From: Nemertoderma westbladi
Lineage: Eukaryota > Xenacoelomorpha > Nemertodermatida > Nemertodermatidae
Direction: 5' to 3'
NCBI GenBank assembly: GCA_032718475.1
Contig: JAUCBJ010004003.1
Coordinates: 1-53,808, forward strand
DNA length: 53,808 nucleotides
This document shows, in pieces, positions 12,263-23,497 of this stretch; position 1 is the stretch's first letter; the number at the start of each line of letters is the position of its first letter. The notes under the pieces were generated by a model. The model saw only the letters and a list, made by a program, of their open reading frames with translations. It was not told the origin of the DNA and made no database searches. The position numbers and the translations under genes are program-made.

Positions 12263-13430
12263 TTACATTATTCCAAAATCCGCATGGACATGATTCCTCC
12301 ACACATTATTTAGATTGTTTCGAGTTTGATGATAGGATCGATTTGAGAACAATTCTCTGCACATTATTCCAGTTGACCAGAAATCCAGAGAAAACAATGC
12401 AGCCTTATGCACGGCACTAACAGTGATTTTAATGTTCTTTATGCCGTTTCTAATATGAGAAATAAGTCGGTGTACCTTTATTCCTCTGATTTCCAAAAAT
12501 AGAACCATATCTCTATCTGTGCAACTCAAATGAATACCATCAACATAGAAGGACGTGAGTCTTCTTGATTCAGCGCTCTGAGGGTTGTTGGAAGTTGCAG
12601 TAAAATTTTGTGAAGGTGGATTTCCATAACTATTGTGATCCATCTCCATGTAATGTATGTCTGTAGTGAAGTTTCCGTTCTTGTGCCTCTGTTTCATGTA
12701 GGCAATATCTGGTGAAAGAGGTGTATGTGTTTGGTTTAGCTTTCCATATGATGAATTTCTTGAGGGATAATTGCGGATTATCCTTTCACTGTGAGCAACA
12801 TTCCTTTTCATTTGAGGTTGGATATTTTCCTCGCTTAGTGGAGAAAATTAGTTGTTGGTATGAACAGGTGGAATGACTGTAGCTTGCCTATTCAAAGGGA
12901 TATGGTTGCCTCGACGTCTCTGGGGGGATATCAATGTGGTGAAACAGCTTCACCTTGGATTTTATCTACAGTTGTATGATGTGGAAAGTTGTTAATTGGG
13001 TTGCAGTTGGTATTTTACTGGCTGTAATCTTATATTCTGTTTGCTAATACTCAGAATATTTCTTTCAACAGTTCATTCGCCTTCTACGGAGTTAATATTA
13101 TTAGCTAACTTGTTTTTATGAAAAGGAGAGCCGCTACAGCTTTGGGAGATATCCATTTGTGCTGACTTTGTTGTGTTTTCTTTCGCATTATTCAACTGTT
13201 TCAGTCGGTTTTCTAAAATCATCCTGGAGTGACGTTCTTCATTCACATCATCAGTTAGCTGCTTTACCCTCTCAGTCAAAGAATCATTCTGATTGTTCAA
13301 CACACAGAGCTTCAATTGTAAATTAGCAATGGCAGCTAGCATTTCCTTTCTTAACTGCTCCATGGCTGGATTTTCTTCCTCAGCAGTCTTTTCTTTATCT
13401 TTGTCTCTTGCTAGCCTTTTATGACACGCT
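12263..13430 (-). pseudogene. LINE ORF1 C-terminal half: coiled coil and ORF1p-like domain
   Basis: Frame 13,363-13,073 is a heptad-rich coiled coil (MEQLRKEMLAAIANLQLKLC, NDSLTERVKQLTDDVNEERH), preceded in frame by Lys/Glu-rich residues. Frame 12,811-12,263 carries FYVDGIHLSCTDRDMVLFLE, then HRLISHIRNGIKNIKITVSA and a FWSTGIMCREL end. That pattern matches the RRM-like nucleic-acid-binding domain in ORF1 proteins of many invertebrate LINEs. Coiled coil plus RRM-like domain is the usual ORF1p trimer layout. Stops and frameshifts separate the two parts. It sits just upstream of ORF2, almost abutting it. Confidence 0.65.
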
Positions 13431-13608
13431 GTAGTTTAGTGTTTATCAAGTACAGACCTCTAAAGTTCATAGATGTCACTGCCATTTCATGAGATGATTG
13501 TCTAGTACACAATTGTAAAGCCATACTTTGACAGGGAGACATTAAGCTCTTAACTTCATGGTACAGCATATCACGCTGTACAACCCTTACATCGTTAACT
13601 TGTTCTTC

Positions 13609-15631
13609 TCAAGCCTTTAGTGCCTCTTTCTGCGGTACTTTCGAAATGGACTTCAGAATGTGTGCACCTGGTATGAGTGAATTGTTACCAACGTCAGTAT
13701 TTTCAGCTCTATTTGTGATCCTGAACTCACTATGTTCCATATTTGGATGCTTCAAGGCAGTACTGGTAACAACAATATCGTCAATATCACATATTTTAAT
13801 GTTTTCCAAACAGCGATTTAACCAATTCCTCAGGTTACTTCTGGCTGTATCACCAAACTGGATGCGTCTGTAATTAGATGCTAAGAAATGGGCATATAAG
13901 CAGAGATATGTGCCGCAGTAGGTGTCATTTTGCTGGCTAGGAAACTGCTGCTAAAAGTTAGAGTCTACTGTCCATTCTTTGTTTTTATCGTTCTTTGAAC
14001 TCCTGATGAGGTTGACGAGATAACACAGTGACTCCACGATTGGAGGTTCTTTAGGTGTGGAGCGATATCTTGTGGATAGACTGCATAGAGTATAAACCTT
14101 TCTTTCTGGAACATTAGCCACGTGCAGCACAAAGTGCATACTGTCACAATCGGGAAACATAACATAACGCATGGACTCTACCTCACAAACAGCAGTGACA
14201 TAATGAATGGCAGTTGCCACATCATAGTTTTCTGTCTCAGCTTCATACTGCACAAACTGGAATCAACGCAGCCAATTCCACTAAATTGTTGCTGTAGGAT
14301 GGAGAGAAAGGTATCTATAATTACAGAGGAGAGATACCTGCCGTCTTTCAAGTACTGCCAATTGATATCATATGGCCTAAGTGAAACAACTCCACGATTT
14401 ACAGCTTTTGCTGTCGCCGCATTAAACACATCTTTTTCATCAAATCCTTTCTTGACATCTGGATAAGCGTGAATTTCTGTCTGACTCATTGGGATGTGCG
14501 CAGTTTTTACTAAGTTTCTTTTTTTCCAACTTCCATCATCTTGTAAATCCAATACCGGTACTTTACATGATTTCACTATAGATTTTTTCACAGATCCGGG
14601 AGGATTACGCAGTTCTGAAGCACCCACTGGAGTTGAGGCTGAAGGAGCCGAATCAGTGGTTATACCTGGAGTAGGAGCCTGGTCAGCCTCAGTGGGTTTA
14701 CCTGGAGTAGGAACTGAATCAGCACGTTTACCTGGAGTAGGAGCCCAGTTAGTGGGTTTGCCCAGAGTAGGAGCCGATTTAGTAGGCTTACACAGAGTAG
14801 GAGCCCATTCAGTAGGTTTAAATGTAGTAGGAGCTAGGTCTGTTGATTTACCCAAAGTACCTGTGCCCAGATGGGCGAGTTTCCTCGTAGCTGGAGACAG
14901 GTCGAAGGGTTTACTCGGGGCTGGAACCGGATCAGCAGGTTTACCCGGAGCTGCTACCAGATCTGCGGATTTAACCAAAGCTGGAGCCAGGTCTGCGAGT
15001 TTACCCAGAGCTGGAACAACGAGTTTACCCGGAGCTGGATCGATGGGTTTACCCAGAGTGGGTTCGACCAGTTTACCCTGAGCTGGATCAATGGGTTTAC
15101 TCAGAGCTGGATCGATGGGTTTACCCGGAGCTGGATCGACAAGTTTACCCGGAGCTGGATTGATGGGTTTACCCAGAGAGTTGGATCAACAAATCTCCAC
15201 GGAGCTAGATCAACGAGTTTCCCCGGATCAAGAGCCAGATCGGCGTGTTTGAACGGAGTTGGAGCTGGACAGGCAGACATACCACAGTAGTGGGGCCTAC
15301 TACTAATCTTGATTTTTTCTGGTGAATCGGGATTTAAGTAAACCGGTGCTGGAACTAGGCCTAACAAGTTAATTGACGTCACTTTATTGTCGTATTTAAA
15401 TTTAGCCAACAACTCTGTAAGGTTTAACGCAGCAACTGGTGTGCCAGTGCCAAAACGAACCGGCGAGTCCCGAGTACTGATTACGAGGTGTATGGCCGAT
15501 GGTGACGAATTGGGACTAACAGTACCGGTGCCAGTACTAGACCTAAGTGGCGTTTTAATAGCGCCAGTATCGCCCCAACTGACGATACCCGTACCGGTAT
15601 TCGATAAGTTCGCCATTTCGCGTGGTGGCAT
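13609..15631 (-). pseudogene. Ulp1/SENP-like (C48) cysteine protease with Pro-rich N-terminus, broken
   Basis: The N-terminal part (15,631-14,500) begins MPPREMANLSNTGTG and has many degenerate Ala-Pro-Thr-x-x-Lys-Pro repeats. It leads into DINWQYLKDGRYLSSVIIDT and FLSILQQQF, the N-terminal helix pattern of Ulp1 proteases. After a one-base frameshift near 14,253 come the catalytic His (codon near 14,134-14,136, in DSMHFVLHVAN; the usual Asp position reads Asn), then the oxyanion Gln and nucleophile Cys in SQQNDTYCGTYLCLYAHFL (Cys codon 13,915-13,917). An in-frame TAG at 13,951-13,953 sits between His and Cys. Such enzymes cleave ubiquitin-like or viral/transposon polyproteins. The frame nearly continues into the LINE coiled coil. 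Lesions could be decay or sequencing errors. Confidence 0.65.
14640..15190 (-). repeat. Coding minisatellite in the Pro-rich part of the protease ORF
   Basis: Degenerate 24-30 bp units centred on GGTTTACCCGGAGCTGGA (plus strand) specify Thr/Pro/Gly-Lys-Pro repeats on the minus strand. Frames shift near 15,100, so the array has changed length out of phase. Confidence 0.7.
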
Positions 15632-16528
15632 CGAACCGATATGTCCAGCAACATTTACCCCTGGTCCACCAGATCTGCAGAGAGTTGGTGAACTCAGTAC
15701 TTGCCCTTGACTCCTTGTAAAAAGGTCAGACTAGCCTTGATCTAGTTTAACTTGCAGGCATGTTTAAACGGGTTCAACCCTAAAGAGAGGATTGTTAATT
15801 TCACTTCTGGTTATTTTTATAATACAGGGCCTTGGGCCGCCAGATATCAACCCTAGTCTATGCTGTAGGCTTAATTGCGTTGTCATTTATAAATTAGTGT
15901 TACTAATATTACTATCGGTACATAATTCGACATAATTTCGAGGCGCCATCATTCCGGTAAATTATTTCTACGGTTGCAAGTCGCCCATTGTAGTTGTACA
16001 GTGTTATTTAATATTAAACCAGAGTTCGCTAACATCAGAATGATTTATGTGTCCACCTCCACCTGATTTTGACTTTTACCGTGAGTCAGAATAAATACCT
16101 ATTTCGTCCTGTTGAATCAGCGTGTGTTGCTAAAAATAATCCAATACTCAACTCAAACAATTAATTGTCAACAGCACATTGGTATTTCTTTGATTCATAG
16201 TTGAAGGTGTTTGAACACCCAATTACGGTGAGGAATGTTTAAACAGATTAATATTTTTGAAGCAATTCTCCCTGCGTTATATTAATATTTTAGTTTCATA
16301 TTCGGTGCAATACATACTGTATATATAATAGATTTCATCTTTAGTTGAGCTGTTTATTATAATCCCATTAACCGGGTTAGCTTGATGTTAGTTTGATAAT
16401 CAAACAGTTTAGTTTGATAACTAAAAAAAGTGTTTGATTGTGATTTGATTTAATTATATACAGTATATATATCTATATATTGTTCATTTTTTGATTATAT
16501 TAATATATATTATACAATAAAGCATAAA
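15632..16528. other. AT-rich spacer, no gene seen
   Basis: No supported coding frame. The start may be the 5' UTR of the minus-strand LINE and the end the leader or LTR of the plus-strand gag-like region; no LTR pair or primer-binding site was identified. Confidence 0.35.
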
Positions 16529-19500
16529 ATGTCACACAGTATGCTAAATGACTCAAAAAATATCTCAAATAGTTCAGATGAACATGAACCAATAGAATCA
16601 GGTTCTGACACTGGTGGAAGTGAAATATCCAGTGCCAGAGGACCTGAGGTTCCACTTGGAGACAACTCTATTTTAGTACCGATTTTGATTCCAACTCAGG
16701 AAATGAGATTAGGGAAGGCCTGGAAACTAGTATTCTCGATCAGACTGTAATTGTAGAAGACCGTGAGTCTACAGTCAAGGGTCGAGAGAAACAAAAACTA
16801 TTAATAACAAAGGCTTTGTCCCGGTTTAGCAAAGCATTTAAACCCCTTGGTTTTTAGTTTAAGTGAAGAATACCTAGGTGGAGCAGAATATGCTGACCTA
16901 GACAAATACCAGGCCAATATAGAGGACTTAGAAATAAAACTGAGACGGGAGTTAGAAAACATTGTTTTTGAGGCCCTTCCCGATCAAAAGGATTTTTTAC
17001 AGGGCAGATCTGCTGAGAAATTATCAGTATCTATCTGGCAAAGACTGAACCACTGAAATCTCAGATTAGATTTCACCAAGACATGATATTTAAAGAGGTC
17101 ATTCCACTGACCTCTTTGGACCTTCCAGCTTTGAGTCACGAAGGAAAGTCTGTAGTAGTCTGTAGAAAAACTTTATCTGGAAAAAATGATAATAGTAAAC
17201 CCAACTCAAAATCGAATTCTGAATCTTTTAAAAGTTTGAATTTCCCTAAATCCGATACTGGGTCTGTTCTAAAATTGACTAATAAAAAAATAGTTACTAA
17301 TTCTAGAAAGAGTGGTAGTCAACATGTGGAAGTAGATACACGAGTAGCGTAAGTTCCAGATCCTCATCTACTCGTGCCAGGATGTCTACTGTAGAACAAG
17401 AACAAGTAGAAAAAGAAAAACTAGCCAAAGAACAGAAACTTATAAGTTCAGTAATTGAGGCTGAAAAACTACAACAGGTGAAATTAAAATAATTAAGGGA
17501 TCGTAATCAAAAAGTTGCAGAACAAAATCAAAAGTCAAATTAAGATGCTGAGAGAGCTTTATTAATCCAACAAGAAAGATAATTAAGAATTGAGCAACAA
17601 AAATTGGCAGCGCAAGAAGAAGAGTTAAAAAGGGTAGAAACTGAGCACTTAGAACCAAACAGGAAGCCAACAAAAACAGGAAATTGGCTGAACAGGAAGC
17701 ATATGAGAAAAGAAAATTAGCATTAAAATTGGTGGAACAGAATAAGAAAGAACAGGAAGCAAATCGAAAATTAGCTGTTGAATGGGAAGATCAAAAAAGG
17801 GAAGCTGCTCTAAAAATTGAAAAGAAATTGAAGGAAGAACTAGAGCAGGGAAAAGCTAAAATAAAAGAATTAAATAAAACGTTTGAGAAAAATGAGAAAG
17901 AGAGAGCAAAAATCAGGGAAGCTGCTGCTAAAAGACAAGAACAATTGGACGAACAACAATTAAAACAAAGTAAAATCAGCCGAGATGCTATTTTCCAAAG
18001 TCAACTATTAAAAATTGATGTAGAAATGGAAAAAGAGAAACTTCTAATTGCTGAAAAGTATCAGACTTCTGGGTCAGGTGGAAGTGAAGGTTCTATCAGA
18101 TCTGGAAAATTCCTGGACCCCCTTACATCTACTAGAATAGGAGAGTCCTTAGGACCACTAAGACAAGAGATACCTAAGGTTTTTACTAGTACAAAAGATA
18201 TATTTGGCATGTCTAACATCACACCTTTTGACAGTATCTATCACCAACACCACATAGAAAAAATACAAACCCCTTGAAAAATGTTAATTCCTGAGTTGTC
18301 TGATGAGCCTTGGGAAATGAGACCCATATATGTCAGTCCTATTGTGCGAGATAAAGACATGTTAACTGGAGACACTAATGCTATTTTACCGGGAGTTTAT
18401 GACCCAAATCCAGACCTTCCAGAATTTTTATCCCCAGAAAAAGTTCAGATATCTATCGGAAGAATACCCTGGTATGGACATCCCAGCAAAGAGGGACAGG
18501 CTATATGGCTACTCAGAGAACCCCAACCATCAGTGATGACAGAGAGACCTCCACCTCAACTTCCTGGTCCACAAATTAGACCTCCAAAAATTCCCATAAA
18601 AATATAGGAAATGAGGCATTAAAATTACCACAACCCCCTATACATGAAAGACATGTTATTATTATTAATGATATTTCCCCAAGTAAAAAGATCAAACAGT
18701 CATCATTGCGTACTTCTAACAATGTTTTGACGAGTCAAGTTTCTGCAGCAGGAGCTCCTGATCCACCTGATTCGCCATCGAGAGATAAGGCTAAAAAGGA
18801 GCTTCCACCCCCGACTGACAAAAGGGAGTACCACAACAAGGATTGGCTGCAAATCAGCCACTGGTCTCAGAAAGATTTTCGACAATAGATTTGAGGGATA
18901 AATTAGAAAGAGAAAAAGAACAAAACCGAAACCAAAACCAAAACCGAAACAAACAGATTTTGGAGTCTGGAGAAGCCTTAAAACCAACTGTAATCACTAT
19001 GGAGTCTCAAACTCCAGCAACAGTTTTAGATCCACCTGATAAAATCACAAAGGAAAACCTTAATCCAACTATAGGGTTAATGACCTTACCAAATCCAGAA
19101 TATAGATGAAGCGAATCATTCAAACCTGTTAATTTTAATAATCCCTATTCAGTATCTGAAAAGGTACAGACACAGGCTATAGATGACTCCGATAAATTAC
19201 ATTTTGTAAATCCCCTTTTTGCACCTAAAACTAATATGGAGATTAGTTTAGAACAACAATTACTAAGATCAAATCAAGCAGTTTCAGAATTACAATGTAA
19301 ATATAGCAACTCCATGTTACAACATGCTGAAAGAAATGAAAATGAAGACAAAATTATCCATTAAATAGGGGATCTGAAGGAACTTCTCAAAAAAGTGAAT
19401 ATTAATTCAAAACATTCTGACAATCGAAAAAGACCTGATTGAAGGAGTCGTAGTTATGTTCATCATACTGATCAAAATGATTATAATCGGGATCAGTTTT

Positions 19501-20110
19501 GTTCTGACTCAAATGATAATTATAGAAGACGAGGCAATGATTTATTACCACATGATCAGATTCGTGGTTGGCGAAATACTGTTTCAAATCAAAATTATCA
19601 ATCAGATGGAAATCCACATTCTGATAATCACTACCAGGGTTATAATCGAGTTATGGTCGAGAACAGTACTTATCGACCTACAAATGCTAGAAACCAAGGC
19701 TGTGATCAATCAACTGTCATGGATAATGTCCAAAGACGGTGAAAAACAACAGACACTGATAGTGAATCATCAGGTTCAGAAAGAAAAAGAAACCCAAGAG
19801 AGAAACTGGATACACTCCTTCAGGAGTGGACCCTAAAGACACAGATGGGAAAGATTTGTCTTTCTTCAATGTCAGCTACAGAGATTAAAACTTGAGTCAT
19901 GTCCTTTCTCGAATGGATGCAGGTTGAAGTTTACCTCAACTCCCGATGTTGCGTTATAATGGAAATGCTGGTGGCTGGATTACCTTTATTGAAGACTTTT
20001 CGACTGCAATGGAAGGGTTAATGTTGTCTCCCAAAAATTGATTGCGTTATCTGATTGCTTCACTGAAAGATCCACTGAAACATCCACCGAAGAGACTAGC
20101 AACCTGCTAT
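16529..20110 (+). pseudogene. Decayed gag-like region of a retroelement
   Basis: A chain of plus-strand frames separated by stops and frameshifts. It starts with an acidic Ser-rich stretch at 16,529 (MSHSMLNDSKNISNSSDEHE), then KYQANIEDLEIKLRRELENI. A long Lys/Glu/Gln coiled coil follows at ~17,400-18,060, then Pro-rich segments (IPWYGHPSKEGQAIWLL). Near the end, LRYNGNAGGWITFIEDFSTA and LRYLIASLKDPLK resemble the capsid helices of Ty3/gypsy-type Gag proteins (pattern F-x-G-x-x-x-W-x-x-F-x-x-x-F). No protease or pol was seen before a microsatellite at ~20,140, so the copy is truncated. Gag identity is inferred from pattern only; a host coiled-coil pseudogene is possible. Confidence 0.45.
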
Positions 20111-20446
20111 GTGGGTACATTTAGGGGGTATCATCGGAATAAAAATAAAAAGATAGAAAGTAAACAGATAGATATAAAATATATAATAGATATAGATATC
20201 TATAATAAATAATAGATATATAATAGATATAAAATAAAAAGGAAGTTAAATATTTAGGCGCCACATTGGATAACTGCTTATCAGGAGAAAGTACAGTGAA
20301 AAATATTTTCTCAAAATTTAACAGTAGGCTTAGGTTTCTATACAGAAATAAAAATAGTTTAAACACCGACTCCCGGAAGTTACTTTGCTCTGCTTTAATA
20401 CAGTGTCACATGGACTATGCGTGCTCTTCTTGGTATGAAGGCTTAA

Positions 20447-22002
20447 CCCTATTAGTACCGGGCTATAAAATGTTGTACAAATACCGGGGAGGGGTCATAT
20501 TGACCCCCCCCCCTCTAAAATCTACAAATATTTACGAAAACGTCTGATTTTTTGTTTGTACGTAGGTATCACTTGTCTGGATCCGACCGAAAAAAAAAAT
20601 TTTCGAAAAAATGTAGTGGGGTGGTTATATTGCAGCACCAAAATTACAAGTAGTGCACAATTTTCACCAAATTTGAAAGTTACATTTTCGGCTAATTATT
20701 TTTCAATACAGGTTTTCTGGGGTGCAAAATACATTGGAAAACATTAAAAAATGATATGATTACTATAAATGGCTGTTTAGTCCTCTCTGCGTAGGAAAAA
20801 AATGAAAAAAACAAGTAACCAGCACTTTTCAGTTAGAACACAAAATTTGTAATTCACTTATACGATGCTATAAGTTCACATTTTCAGGTTTTCGAGGGCG
20901 CTGATTCTAATGGAATACATTTATAATATGCCAGATCATTGCTACTTGTATTTTTCGGCGTAATTTGGCAAATTTTGGTGCTAGCACCAAATTTCGTACC
21001 CATCACCAAAAAGTACAAGTTTGCGATGTCCAGTGCTGTTTTTATTGATTCCATCGGATTCAGGACCCTCATAAACCCGTATAACGCAAGAAACAAGGTG
21101 ATACTATCTACTTATCAATTTGCATATTTTCCAAAATTTGGTGCTGGCACAACAATTTTCACCCACCGGCGAAAAATACAAGTTTGAGAACTCTTATGAA
21201 ATTTTTACTGATTCCATTGAATTCAGAACCATCACAAACCCGTATAACGCAAGAAACAAGGTGACACAATCAATTGATATATTCGATGGTTTTCAAAATT
21301 TGGTGCTAGCACCAAATTTTGCACCCACATCCGAAAAATACAAGTTTGAGATGTCTAGATCGATAATTATATTTTCCATTAAATTCAGAACAGCCATAAA
21401 CCTCTAAAACGCAAGAAATAAATTGTCACAAGCAATTTTATCTATTGAATGGATTTTCAAAATTTCGTGCTAGCACCAAAATTTGCACACAGCACCGAAA
21501 AATACAAGTTTGATACGCTTGGTGCAACTCGTATATATTTCATCGAATCCAGAAACCCAAAAAACCCCAATTGCGTAAACAACAAGTTTCAAACTATCAA
21601 TTTACAAAATTGACTTATTTCGAAATTTGGTGCTGGCACCAAAATTTGGCACCCACCGAAAAAAACAAGTTTAAAATTTCTAAATCAATTTATATGAATT
21701 CCATCAAATTTCTAACACCAAAAAACCGGTGTAAATCAAAAATAGAGATGTTACAATTCATATTTAATGAAATGTAATTTTCAAAAAACGTCTCAAAAAA
21801 AGTGCCAAAAGTAGGGTTAAAATATGGTGCTATAACTCGAAAAGTACCCAATATTTTTGAAAACGGTTTTCACTACTAGGAAGACAATAGATTTTTAGGA
21901 AAAGTCATAAAATTTCAGATTCCCAACTGCGTTTGTTTCAGAATTATAATAAAAAAACCACGGGGGGGGTCATATTGACCCCCCCCCCCGGGTTTAATAG
22001 GG
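20447..22002. mobile_element. piggyBac-like non-autonomous element (1,556 bp) with TTAA duplication
   Basis: Flanked by TTAA at 20,443-20,446 and 22,003-22,006. Ends are inverted: CCCTATTAGTACCGGG on the left and, complemented, CCCTATTAAACCCGGG on the right. A second inverted motif lies inside each end (GGGGTCATATTGACCCCCCC). TTAA targets and CCCT-type termini are hallmarks of the piggyBac superfamily. No transposase frame is present. Removing the element plus one TTAA restores the LINE reading frame exactly. Confidence 0.85.
20960..21665. repeat. ~165-bp degenerate internal tandem repeats with palindromes
   Basis: About five diverged units in the piggyBac-like element. Each holds a palindrome like AAATTTGGTGCTAGCACCAA (also TGCTGGCACC variants), then a GAAAAATACAAGTTTGAGA segment and a CCCGTATAACGCAAGAAACA segment. 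Confidence 0.65.
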
Positions 22003-22799
22003 TTAACCAAACAGCTTAAATGTAAATTACAAGTAGCTCAGAATAAGGTAGTACGATTTATTAAAGACTACAAACCTTGGCACCACCTAACTCCAGATGA
22101 CTTTTCTGAATCTGGACTACTTAACTTAGATAGTAGAGTTAAGCAGCTACGCCTTAACCATGTGCATAAAGTGTATAATGGGTAAATGTCCCAATTACCT
22201 AAAACAAAAATTCAACAGAGTACGCGATATACACTCTTACAGTACCAGAGCTAGTGCTTCAAACTTTTACCTTCCGAATTGTAAATCCTTCGAATCATCG
22301 AATCAGATACTTTCTTTTTTAACAGCATTAAAAATTGGAACGCTCTGCCTAATGATGAAATTAAAAACCTAGATAATCAACATTCTTTTAAGTCTGCAGT
22401 TAAATCTCACCTCCATGTGCAATGTAAAAATAGGTTCAATAGTCCTACAGTGCTACAGTAAGTTATTAGTTTATTAATTATTTACTATTTATATTGTAAT
22501 TACGTTTTTAATAAATTGTTCTGTACATTACATCTTTATCGTTGAGTCGGGCATTGTCACGCTCTCGGTAAAGTTGTACATGTACATAGTGTAAATACGT
22601 TTTATATTGGTTTTAGGTTAGCGTAGTGTAATATTGTATTTGTATCCAAGTAACATAAAGGACCCCCTTGGAAATAAGCTGCAAAGCTTTAGGAGTAATC
22701 CTATATGTTATGTTGGACAATACCTTTATACCGGTACATTGTTTGGTGTATTTGTTATTGTTTTTACATAATGTATAAATAAATCTATCTATCTATCTG

Positions 22800-23497
22800 G
22801 TTGATGTTGATGTCCCAGGTTTGCTTCTTGACACGAGCATCTTGTCTTTCTCCTGGAGGATCGGCCATGGGTGTTTTCGGGTTTCCAGGGCAACGTCTAT
22901 CTGGCAATTTGTTGGGTCTGGTGAGTGTTAAGCTTCTTTATTTGGTCAACAGCATTATTAGGTTAATTATACAGTTTAAGTTGGTGTCATTGTTGGTCTC
23001 CACGGTCAGGGCGCATTATCACACGGTGGTATTAATACATAGTCTCACTAAACATTGATAGAATGTATTGTTTTGGTTTTGTTTATAATAACTCCTGTTT
23101 AATCGCAAATTTAAGAATTTCAATAAACCCATTAACATTATGGTGGTGAATTGAATATAATAGCCTAGGTTACAGTTAGACTACTCCCATGAATACCATT
23201 ACAGCAGTAGAGCATATAATTTAAATGTATACGCCTACATATATTCTGATTGATACTTACTTGATGTGTTCAGTGACCAAGTACTGTATATGGCTTCAAG
23301 GAGGGCACTATTTGAAAATGTTTGTTGGGAAATTATTGGGGTGTGATGGAGGAAATCAACCAACATGTTTGCGGTGCCCAAAAAACTGAGAGTGAAAGTG
23401 CTTCTAGGTCTATCAAAAATGATTCTAAACTAAGCATATGTCTCAATCATCCAGGCATTTGAAAATCTATAAGGCGACTAAAAAATAGTGACGTGGA
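22800..23497. other. Spacer upstream of second HECT-like gene
   Basis: 22,836-22,921 could be a short exon: it follows GATGTCCCAG, is open, and ends at a GTGAGT donor at 22,922. Its translation (SPGGSAMGVFGFPGQRLSGN) is not recognised. No other gene seen. Confidence 0.25.

Larger units (their letters stand above)
9101..15631 (-). mobile_element. Decayed non-LTR retrotransposon (LINE) with APE endonuclease, RT and long ORF1
   Basis: Reading the minus strand from 15,631 leftward gives, in order: Pro-rich repeats, a Ulp1/C48-like protease, a coiled coil, an ORF1p-like domain, an APE-type endonuclease, a reverse transcriptase with YADD, and a post-RT C-terminal region. All lie on one strand in the order expected for ORF1 then ORF2, with short gaps and many stops or frameshifts. 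The endonuclease type excludes restriction-like-endonuclease clades. Whether the protease part belongs to the same element is inferred from orientation, spacing and near-continuous frames, not from element boundaries, which were not found. Confidence 0.7.
20238..22799 (+). mobile_element. 5'-truncated LINE (CR1/L2-like 3' end), interrupted
   Basis: Begins in frame with VKYLGATLDNCLSGES, FLYRNKNSLNTDSRKLL and ALIQCHMDYACSSWYEGLT, the post-RT region of CR1/L2-type LINEs. The frame is cut at 20,443 by an inserted element and resumes exactly at 22,003 with KQLKCKLQVAQNKVVRFI, then LNLDSRVKQLRLNHVHKVY, to a stop near 22,460. The 3' UTR contains GGAAATAAGC and ends in a short (ATCT)n tract at ~22,778-22,797, as in this LINE group. 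One TAA near 22,183 and a frameshift near 22,310 show decay. Confidence 0.8.

Noticed and set aside
11181-12420. Plus-strand frame at 12,025-12,420 as a host gene
   Set aside because: It overlaps the start of LINE ORF2 and the end of ORF1 on the other strand, and shows no recognisable domain.
14494-15710. Plus-strand Gly/Val-rich frames opposite the protease ORF
   Set aside because: The minus-strand frame carries recognisable Ulp1 motifs in order; the plus frames are repeat shadows.
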